From contig CM036628.1 of the NCBI GenBank assembly GCA_020746105.1, positions 134,001 to 198,000 on the forward strand: a stretch of 64,000 bases of DNA, written 5' to 3'. The stretch is from Trogon surrucura. Lineage: Eukaryota; Chordata; Aves; Trogoniformes; Trogonidae. The stretch's first letter is position 1, and each line of letters opens with the position of its first letter. A model generated the notes under the pieces. It was given only the letters and a program-made list of their open reading frames with translations. It searched no databases and was not told the DNA's origin. The translations under genes and the position numbers were made by a program. This document shows positions 55,330 through 64,000 of this stretch, piece by piece.

Positions 55330-58300
55330 CTAAACTTTCCCAGGTAAAACCCATCCTCCAAAGGCCTTCTCCAGGTACTGGGCTACCGCCAGCGTCAGGT
55401 GGTCGTTGTAGGAGGCTGCCACAAGCTGGATGCCCAGCGGCAGCCCCTCGCTGCTCAGGCCGAGCGGACACTGCGTCACTGGCAAGCCCAGGACGTTGAA
55501 GATAGCTGGAAGAGAGAAGGTTGCATCAGAGCAAACGCAGCAACTGGGACACATCACTGCCTGGCTCTCCCAGCCCAGGCCCGCAGCTGCTGCCACGCAC
55601 ACTGCTGCTCCTGCGAGCTGCTCCTTGCCAGAGCAGTGCAGAGATGTGATGACAAGGGGACATCACTGGCCAGACGTTCCCAGCATTTCACATATGCCAA
55701 TTGCACCCAGGAGTGATGACACACTTGCTGTGGCATGTCAAGATCTGCTTTGGGACACTCTTGTCCCAGGCACCATCCGTCAATTACTCCAAAGTCAGGC
55801 AGCATTGCAACACGGCACTGGCACTACGGAGCTCAAGCCACAGGAAAGATACACCAAGAGCCCCAAACAGCACCCCAAGAGAGGGAGCAGCTGTCGGGTG
55901 CCTGCTAACCACAGCACCAGCTGTAATGGCATGAGAGCATCCCTCTGGGACAAGATGTCCCTGCTGACATCAAACCTGCCACGCTACGGACAGCAAGTAC
56001 AAATGCCACAGTTGCAAAGCAAGATCATCATCCTTGCCCCGTGTTCTGGAGCTGCAGAGCTCACTGCGTCGGTGACACAAATACTCTGGCTCCCAGCCCG
56101 CACGGCTGCAGCGGGCAAGGGCATGCCTGCACCCCAGCAGAGGAGTGAGGGGACTCACCTGTGTAGGCGAAGTTGAAGGGCATGCATATGGGGCAGTTGT
56201 GCCTGGGAGCTACGGTGGGGTGGGAGGGGTAGAGGAGCACCCCGTCGGGCCCCAGCAGAGCCTCCACCTCCTCCTGCAAGCTCTTCCCCATGCTCACCAG
56301 CTTGGCATTGCCACCAGGGTTGAGCTTCATCAGCTTCTCCGTCAGGCCCAGGGCTGCAGGGCACAGACATGAACAGAAAGCGAGTGAGAGGAGAGGGGTT
56401 AAGCAGGCAGGAGAGCACACTGCTCGCAGGCAGCATTCTCCAGCTCCGAGTGGGGCCCCCCAAGTCCCCCCCACTGCCAGGATGCCAGCTTCTAGAGCCG
56501 AGTGACCCAGCACAACTCTGTGGGCAGCATCTCCCCAGCTTTGCCAAGGAAAAGACTTTCAGCCCACCCATTGCTTCGGGGTTTTCCAGCTACACGGATT
56601 GAGCAGAGCCAACAGAGTGACCTCAGCATTCATTAGACAGCAGCATGACAGCAGTAATTAGGGTTCTCTGGTAGCTGTTGTTAAGAAACAAGATCGGTGC
56701 AAACTCCTGACTGTCTCTCTCTAAGCTCCAGCAGTTCTGACAGGGCTCACAGCAGGAGAAAACCCTGCCTGCAGCTCCACTGTCCTCACTTCTTCTCCCA
56801 GGATACCCAAACTCAAAACTCAGTGCAAGCTTGAGTCCCTCCACAGGGCACTAGAAGGGCACTATTTTGATATAACAACTCGCCCATCCTGCACACCTCG
56901 AGGCTCCTCTCGGCCTTACCGATAGCTGGGAGAGTGTGGGACGACAATCCCAAAAGCCACTTCACCAGCTCCCACAGCGGCCACACCGGCTTCCCGTGAT
57001 CCCCCAGCAGCTCCGTGAACATCTGTGCCTCCTGCAACACATGGACATGCTCCTGCTGTCAGCCATGCGCTGGTGAGGAGCAGGATGGTGAATGGCAGGG
57101 AAACCTTTGGCTGTCCAAGTGTCCTGACTCAAGCTGTTCCCAAGGGTTTATTTTTGCTACAAAATACTTCCATGTACACACAGAGCATGGCACAGTGGCT
57201 ACAATTCAAGGAAAAATAAATGCAAGCAGGCCTGCTGTTGAGAAGTTGCTCATCTACCTCTTCAGCCCTGGCATTCTAACAGATGCTAATCCCAGCCTAC
57301 AGTGTCAGGAGACGCAGCTCAGAAGTAAGAGCAAGGCAGGTCATGACCTGCTTGGCTGACTTACCACCTCACGTGGAAAGGGTCAACATGCTAAAAGGGC
57401 CTCTCCTCACCTAAACCATGGTCTCCTCTGCTGGGAGTCATATTGTCATCTTGTGGGAAAGCAAGGGAGAAGGGGCTGCATAGCTTTGGAGAAATGAAAG
57501 GATGACTGGGGGGGACAAAGGGAGCAGAGAAAGCCCCCGGCCAGGTCTGGGAAGCCTGAAGCTCTCCATGGCTAGCCCCAAACAGTCACCGAATTTGTGC
57601 CTTTGCCAGCTCGGTCTGACACACCTGCCCATTGCTGTCCTTGGACGACATCATGGCTGACCAGATCTGGAAAGAATACTTCATCTTGTGGATCGCCACA
57701 CGCCGAACTTGGACCCCCAGCTTGCCTTCGAGGTGCTCCACCACCTAAGGGGAGGAGCAGGAAGGGTTTGTTTCCGTAAGAATGTGATGTGCTCTGGTCA
57801 GCCCATGGAAACTTAGGTCAGGAGAGAGCCCAGGAGCAGCCGCCCTTTGCTGCCACACAGGGATCCCGCAGCTCACTCCCCTCTGTCCCGAGCAGGAGGA
57901 CCTCGTCCATCTGGTAACAGCCTCAGAACTCCCCAAACAGCCCTCCACACTATCCCCAGTGATGCTCCAGAAGAGCACCGAAAAAGATTTCATTGAAAAG
58001 CCAAAAAGCTCCTTTGCATGACTAAATGCCAGGCAGCAAGCCTGGAAAACTCACAAACACACAGCCATGCCTACGCTGTGCCCCCAGATGGTCTCCATAA
58101 CACGGACAAGAAATATTAAGCAAAAAAAAAAATGCAATGGGAATTGGGCCAAAAACCTTGAGCACCCTGGTACACTCCAGCATGTGGGTGCTGCTGGCAA
58201 CAGCAGCTGCTTGCAAGATTTCCCCTTTACTTCCTTAACATTAGAAAAAGATCTTTCCACTCTTTTCCCCACTGGAAGGGCAGGATCGGGACTCAAGGTT

Positions 58301-61300
58301 GTAGCCCTCCATCTGGCAATCCCTGCAGAAGCCATGCACAGAGCAGCTCACCTCACCTCCAAGAGACTCCTCAGACTGCTCTCCCCAGGTTTTATCTCCA
58401 GGCTCACCCCAGCAAAAGTCAACCTCCACTCCTTCCTACCTTCTTTTGGGCCTGCAAGATCTCCTTGTCCACAGGCGACACAAAAATGGACCCGCCGTCA
58501 TGATCCATGCAGTGGAATTTTATTTTCTGCAGTGACACCTTTTCATTCAGCTTCAGCCTGGGAAAGGAACAGCACTCTGCTCACAAACCCATCCTGGCCC
58601 CACCCTGGCTGCCATTGCTGCTCACGTGCTTGTTAATGTGTCCTCAGGCCACCCAGTATGTCCTCAGGCCACCCTGCTCCACCCATCAGAGTAGGAAGGA
58701 CAGTCCCTGAAGGCACACAGACACCCGCTGCCCACAATCCACCAGCTGCTCGCCCACCCATCAGTCCCAGCTAGCTCTGCATACGCGTTGCCATTAGGAA
58801 AGTCCTCACCTCTCAAAACTGCCCTTGTAATTACAGACTTGGCCATGGCTGAGGTCGGGATTGTACCACAAGAGCCATAGAGAAACAAAAGGGGTAACGG
58901 AGAAAGCAACCACGTGCAGGCTTCAGCAAGAAGCAGGACCTGCCCAGTCTACCACACTTTCACTCCGCTCCTTACTGGTACAGGCACATAAAAGGCTGCT
59001 GTGCCGCCTGGACCTAAGGGGCCAAACTGGGCCACGGTGTGGGATGGAAAACTCATTATTCAGCAACAGGAAAAAGCACCTGTAAAAACCAAAAGAGAGG
59101 CCAGCCCCAGGAGGGAACAGCTGTGCCAGACTGAGGCAGCTCACTGAAGCCTTCCTGCCAGCAGGACCTGGGTGCAGGGCTGCTGGCTCCCCAGGGCATG
59201 CGGCTGGTGGGAGGGACAGCCCCGGCTGCCAGGGTCCTGCTGAAGCAGACGAAGGAAACTGGTAACAAGAGACCTGGGTGCTGCAGGCTCGGCTCGTGCA
59301 CTGAAGCAGCAGAAGCAACTCACCTGTTGACTCCAGGACCGGCCATGACCCTCAGCATAAGCTCCAGGTCCTCCGCATAGCGGCACATGGGCCCTGTGCA
59401 CAGGAAGCTGGTCCGCACCCCTTGGGCGTTAGGGAACTGGCCGTCATTGGGTACCACCCCTGCAAGCACAGAGAGAGACACTGGGCACCACTGCGACAGC
59501 ACGAGCCGCGTGGAAGGACAGTCCACGGGCACCCAGGGATTACAGGCATCGGCGGCACTCGCAAGCTGGCAGCAAAGTGCACAGGGTGGTGAAAGAAGGA
59601 AAAGCACCCAGCCGGGACACCAGCTGCCAGGGAAACACCCCAGCCACAGATTCAGACCTTGGGAAAACATCCCACACCAAGGATGCAATATCGAGGTAAA
59701 ACACGTCCCACATGCTTGGTGTTGCGCTGCCAAAGTGTTCTGCTGGCAGAGCCGAGCTGCAATCATACAGCGGGCCTGTCCCGTGCAAGAAGCTGCCCAC
59801 CCCCTTGCAGCAATCCCAGCAGATACAGGCTCGGGTGTGTCCCAAACAGGTTCCTCCCACACCCTGCATCCTACTACCCCCTGACATTTCTGCTGAGAAG
59901 GAGATCCCCACACCTGCTCTACCTGTGGAGGGTTTATGGCCAAAGACTCCATTGAAGAAGGCAGGCATCCGGATGCTGCCACCGATGTCGGAGCCCACAC
60001 CTATGACTGAGCAGGCAGCTGCCAGGACACTGCCCTCCCCACCTGTATGGGAGCAAAGACAGAAAAACACCACTGGCTTGGGGTGCAAACCATCCAGCAA
60101 AGCTGGAGCATCTCACGGTGGCTGCTTCCCTTTGCATGCAGAGGGAGGGGGAGCTGCCCCAGCTTTAGCCATGTTTGGGGGATTGGGCCAAAGGGACTTC
60201 TCTGCCAAAGTGCCAGACCAGCACCACGGTTTGCACAGAGGAAGGCAGAGTCAGCCAAAGCAATGCTGGGTGCAACATCTGGGAGGTGCAAAGCTTTTGG
60301 AACCCCAAAGAGCCTGCCACACTGCCCAGGAAAGCGGCCAGCGAGCTCTGCAGGAGCCTGCCGACAAGTTACAGCCGTGTGTGGAGGACTTGGCAACTCT
60401 CTCCCTGCTGCACTCTGACCTGCTGCTCTTGCAGGACCACGCTGCAGCGCCAGGGCTCACCTGAGCTGCCACCCGCGATCCTCTGCAGGTCGTAGGGGTT
60501 GTTGGTCCGTCCGTAGACCCGGTTGCTGGACTCATACCACATGCACAGCTCGCTGCAGTTGGTCACGCCCAATGGGATGGCACCGGCCTGCTTCAGCCGG
60601 GACACCACTGCTGCATCCGAGGTGGCAATCACATTGCGGCGGTTGACCAAGCCAGACGTGTTGGGCATCCCTGCAGTGCCAGGGTTCACAGATGGAGGGA
60701 AGTATCAGGGCCAGCTCCCCCTGGGTTACCCTGGGGACAGCAGGCTGCAAGGCTGGTCACATGTACCAAGTCTGTGAGAAGCGGGTCCCCAGCAAGGGCT
60801 GCTCCCCTGAGGCACCACAACCCCACAGCGTCTGGGTGCTAGAAGTGTACGCAGACACGTGAGCCCAGGCAGAGAGGGAAAAGGAAGCTGCTTCCTTCCT
60901 AGTGCCCTGCCACAGGCACCTACCAGCTCGGGGAGTATGGTGGCCACGTGAGTCACAACCTGTTAAGCTGAAGAGAAGGAAGGGCAAACCCACCATGCAG
61001 AGAAAAGGCCTCCTTGACGGTGATGGGAACCCCCAGCAAGGGGAACTTCTCTTCCAGGTAGTCATCGCCAGGGCTCTCCAATAGCAGCTTATCCACCTGC
61101 CGGGCTTCCTGCAGGGCCTCCTCGAACCTGCAAAGCAGCAGAGGGTGGGGATGACGCTCGGGTGCTTGTCCCCAGCCCCGAGGGACTGGCAAGCAGCAGG
61201 TCTCTGCCGGTCAGTCAGCTGCTGAGCACGGGAGCTGGTAACGGAAGATAAGACTTCCCGGTCCTGGCAGAAACCGCTCCCTTCTGCACCCGGAGGTGCA

Positions 61301-61834
61301 GTGCCGCGGCATCGAGCCAGCCGTCCCCTCTCCTCCCCGCCTTACCTGTCCTTGACAACGGCGTTGATGAGGGGGTTAACCTCTTTGATCCTTTCCACAT
61401 ACGCCTCGACCACCTCGATGCATGACACCTGCAACACCGAGACGGCCGTGAGGCGCTGGGCGGCCTCCAAAGGGACTGGTGAGGGACGCGGGGGGGCCCC
61501 CGGCAACCCGCCCTTCCCCGCCGTCCCCCAGGCTTTCCTCCTGCCCCCCAGCCCTTCCCCCCGTCCCCCCGTCCCCTCGCCCTTCCCCGCCGTCCCCCAG
61601 GTTTTCCTCCCGGCCCTTCCCCGCCGCCTCCCGTCGCACCTCCCTGCGGCGGAGCCGTGCCGCCAGGCGCCGGGCGGGTAGCAGCAGCAGGGCGCGGCGC
61701 GGTGGCGGGACGGCGCGCGGTGGCGGGACGGCGCGCGGCGGCGCGGGGCTCACGAGCCCCAGCAGCGCGAGGCAGGCGCGCGACAGCAGCCGCAGCAGGC
61801 GCGCCAGACAGCGCTCCGCTCGCGACAGCGCCAT
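55330..61834 (-). CDS. FAAH2: Fatty-acid amide hydrolase 2
   Basis: Amidase-signature hydrolase that cleaves fatty-acid primary amides and anandamide-type lipids, located on lipid droplets in human cells. Minus-strand exons: 61834-61640, 61428-61346, 61127-60994, 60670-60461, 60042-59923, 59459-59324, 58557-58440, 57744-57625, 57031-56920, 56353-56159 and 55505-55330. They total 532 aa, identical to human FAAH2 length. The Ser-cisSer-Lys triad falls at the same numbers as in human: Lys131 (in TVKEAF), Ser206 (in GGSSGGEG) and Ser230 (in GSDIGGSIRMP). The N-terminal hydrophobic anchor (about residues 9-28) is followed by a bird-specific Pro/Arg repeat, then LLLLPARRLA as in the family. The C terminus, AFGGWVLPGKV, is conserved. 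The ATG is the first in the CpG island and opens the anchor. Human FAAH2 is at Xp11.21. Identification is certain. Confidence 0.97.
58638..58675. repeat. Twenty-base tandem duplication in a FAAH2 intron
   Basis: Two near-identical copies of tgtcctcaggccaccc with a four-base linker, just upstream (in gene direction) of exon 58557-58440. Confidence 0.7.
61495..61630. repeat. C-rich minisatellite in FAAH2 intron 1
   Basis: Four imperfect units built around cccttccccgccgtccccc and ttttcctcc lie between exon 1 and exon 2. One strand is almost purely pyrimidine. Confidence 0.75.
61689..61747. repeat. Eighteen-base minisatellite inside FAAH2 exon 1
   Basis: The unit ggcgcgcggtggcgggac is repeated about two and a half times. 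In the coding frame it produces the tandem Pro-Arg-Ala-Val-Pro-Pro repeat at about residues 32-47. Confidence 0.8.
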
Positions 61835-62201
61835 GACCGCCCGCCGGGGACACGCCCACCGCGGAAATGACGTCGCTCCTCCCCGCGTTGCTATAGCGAC
61901 CGCGGGCCGCCAGGTCCGCCGGGCCTGCCGGGCCCCGCTGCCCGCCCGCCCCGGGTGTCACGGACAGCCCCGGGGGGAAAGGCTGCGCCTCGGGCGGGCG
62001 TCCCGCTGCGGAGAGCGCCTCGCCGAGTCAGCGGTCCCGGGCGAGGCGCTGAGCCGCAACGCCTCCTCGCTGCCTGCGGAGCGTCCCGCGCGGGCGGCGA
62101 GCAGGGGTCGCTCCCGCTTCCCGTCCGCGCCAAAAGCCTGTCCGCCAGGCCTGGCTCTGAGCACAGAGGGTCCGTCCGCAGCCTGCAGGACCTTAACGCC
62201 A

Positions 62202-62325
62202 GTTCACAGAATCAGAGAGTTGTCAGGGTTGGAAGGGACCTTAAAGATCATCGAGCTCCAGCCCCCCTGCCATGGGCGGGGCTGCTCAGAGCCCCATCCA
62301 GCCCGACCTTAAAAACTCCCAGCTG
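62202..62325 (-). mobile_element. CR1 LINE 3' fragment upstream of FAAH2
   Basis: The plus strand begins cacagaatcagagagttgtc, continues ggttggaagggaccttaaag and ends in the CR1-typical ccatccagcccgacctt, the reverse complement of a CR1 3' end. It abuts the edge of the CpG island. Confidence 0.92.
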
Positions 62326-64000
62326 AAAGCCATCTAACTACATCGTTCCTTTGGATTTTAAACACAGAACTTCACACTCAAGCTCTTCCCTTCATAAAAG
62401 ACAACCACTAGCATGCTTAATTCTCAAACAAGCACTGAGAGTTTTAAATCGCTTGAGTACAGGAACTGGAGGAACACCGGATAGTCCTTAATCCCCAGGA
62501 CGAAAGTTACAAGAGTCGGTAATGCTGGGGGAAAAAAAATCATGTCTTTTAAAATAAGTGTTTCAGCAGCATCTGGGTTGGCCTTATTACATCTCTTTTC
62601 TTCCACACAGTTGCCAATTAAATTATCAGCAAAAAACGAGGGAGATGAGGGGATACATTTCTTGTGAAAATCTTGTATGACTGCACAGTCAACAAGTCAG
62701 CACTTACAAAAACAATCTGCCGTGTACACACCCTGGGAAGATTCTGGGTTGACCTCCGTCCCATAAAAACCATATAAGGAAAGTCATCTTTATAATAGTT
62801 CTTTTTTTACGAACTCTTATCAAAGAGACCTTTATTACCCTGCCTAACGCAAACGGAGGACAGGAGAGAAGGAACGGGAAAGCTGCTTTCCCGCTTGGGC
62901 ATGATTTCCCTTGCCCCAGGAAAGCTTGTCCATCCGCTGGCAGGTTCGGTCACCAGGTACCCTTCTGGGGCTCAGAAAGGCCACTCCAGCCATAAAAGTT
63001 GGGAAAGCCCTGTACCGCGTGAAGGCCGGTTGAAAGCTGCTTTTTTCCATTTCCCTGACACTGCTGGGACACCCGTAGCCTTGTCTGGATCCTGATGTAG
63101 CCTTTGCCTTTTCCCCCACAATACCGAAGGACCCGCGCACCCTCTGATTGCAGCAGGCACAGATTGGAAAGGTTTATGTGCCTGCCCTAGCCCCTTCCTT
63201 GCGCCTATACTTCTATGCAATCACTGCTTAACAGAGCCCCAAAGTCACCTGCTTGGAAAACGCTCTAAGTCAGGACTCATTAAAACCCAGCTTGTGAAAT
63301 CTTCTGTGGTGTTATCTTCAGTTTGCCAGATCTAGAACCAGGGATGACAGTGCTTCCTCAGAGCCGAGGAGTGGCCTGGGCAAGTCACTGGTCCCACAGG
63401 TTTCTTCCCGAGCTAGAACAGTAAAATGTGTGCTCTGAAGGGAGGCAGGGAGAAAACGTCCTTCCTACATGTTATCCCAGCACTGCTTTTGTCATTTTTA
63501 ACTCAGTCTCAGTGAAATTGCCATTTTTCCCCCCTCAAGTCCTGCCCAAGTGTTGGCAGGGAGCAGGGTGAGCAAAACCACTTCTGTTCTGGGTTTCTGC
63601 TTCCTTTGCTGCTCAGGAGTTTTAGCAGAGATCTTCCCCAAGCAGCCCAGCTTTGGTGTATTGTCTGCCATGGAAAGTATCTCCCTTGATCTTTGTCTTT
63701 CAAATTTCAGGAACAGAGCTTTGAAATTCATACCAGATAAGCTGCCACGTACTTGGCACGAGCTCCCTGCATCCCCGCTAATCACGCTGTAACCAGCACT
63801 GCCCCAGAGAGCGGCTCGTGCTGCTTCTCATTAGGTCAAGCTGGTGAGCTTTCTGGGAGTTGAGCCAAAAGAACAGCTACCATCATTCATGGTAGCCCAG
63901 TGGAGATTCATCTCCATGAAAAAAGGAAAAAAGTGGGAGGTGCTCTAGAAATAAAGCACTATGATCTGGAAGCCTAAGGTCAGAATGGTTAAGACTGCTT
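62326..64000. other. Unassigned sequence at the right edge
   Basis: No coding exon with recognisable similarity was found. AATAAA occurs at 63949-63954 (+) and TTTATT at 62831-62836, but nothing ties either to a gene. Confidence 0.5.

Larger units (their letters stand above)
61250..62130. promoter_or_regulatory. CpG-island promoter of FAAH2
   Basis: Very high CG density surrounds the FAAH2 start codon (61832-61834) and extends about 300 bases upstream. No TATA box is visible, consistent with a dispersed CpG-island start site. The precise start is not determinable from sequence. Confidence 0.75.

Noticed and set aside
61215-61961. A 248-codon minus-strand frame over FAAH2 exon 1
   Set aside because: It is a CpG-island artefact in another register; the FAAH2 exon 1 frame from 61834 carries the conserved anchor and splices correctly.
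1-64000. tRNA, rRNA, snoRNA, CRISPR array or bacterial-type operon features
   Set aside because: No cloverleaf, boxed snoRNA motif, regular direct-repeat array or prokaryotic signal was seen; this is vertebrate DNA.

Overview
The window is nuclear DNA from a bird. All genes have GT-AG introns, the interspersed repeats are CR1 LINE copies plus one solo LTR of avian endogenous-retrovirus type, and the conserved genes (DGKK-position kinase, CCNB3, CLIC2, FAAH2) all have human X-linked orthologues. In birds such genes lie in the chicken chromosome 4 / passerine 4A block. Introns are short and the DNA is GC-rich. The species cannot be named from the sequence.

Layout, left to right: (1) 199-11045 (+), the 3' 28 coding exons of a type II diacylglycerol kinase with PH, two C1, split catalytic and SAM domains; its 5' exons lie off the window. 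(2) 11466-14600, a CR1 LINE on the minus strand with a 681-codon open reverse-transcriptase segment. (3) 14797-18227 (-), a complete cyclin B3 (405 aa) with a CpG-island promoter carrying four CCAAT boxes. (4) 21591-28293 (-), a complete EVA1C-like membrane protein (416 aa) with two SUEL-type lectin domains. (5) 30589-36709 (+), complete CLIC2 (247 aa). (6) 38663-41588 (-), a five-exon secreted precursor (156 aa) ending in the urotensin-type peptide GCFWKYCVTK, best explained as a URP1-type urotensin II-related peptide. (7) 42301-43084, a minus-strand solo LTR just upstream of that gene. (8) 43596-43930, a probable decayed FABP retrocopy. (9) 47642-52019 (-), a complete seven-exon class II cytokine receptor (529 aa) that I cannot match to a named mammalian chain. 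(10) 55330-61834 (-), complete FAAH2 (532 aa) with a CpG-island promoter. (11) 62202-64000, a CR1 fragment and unassigned sequence.

The reconstructed exon chains of all six complete genes keep phase and give an integral number of codons; the partial kinase (1108 codons visible) does too.

The most interesting part is the set of genes that human X does not carry beside CLIC2 and FAAH2: the URP1-like peptide, the class II cytokine receptor and the EVA1C-like gene. Human 21q22 carries EVA1C, the IFNAR/IL10RB cluster and CLIC6. Human 1p36-p34 carries UTS2, CLIC4, IL22RA1, IFNLR1 and EVA1B. The window therefore looks like another arm of one ancient duplicated block, kept complete in this bird and reduced to CLIC2 in humans. 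The genes do not form a pathway; they are linked by shared ancestry.
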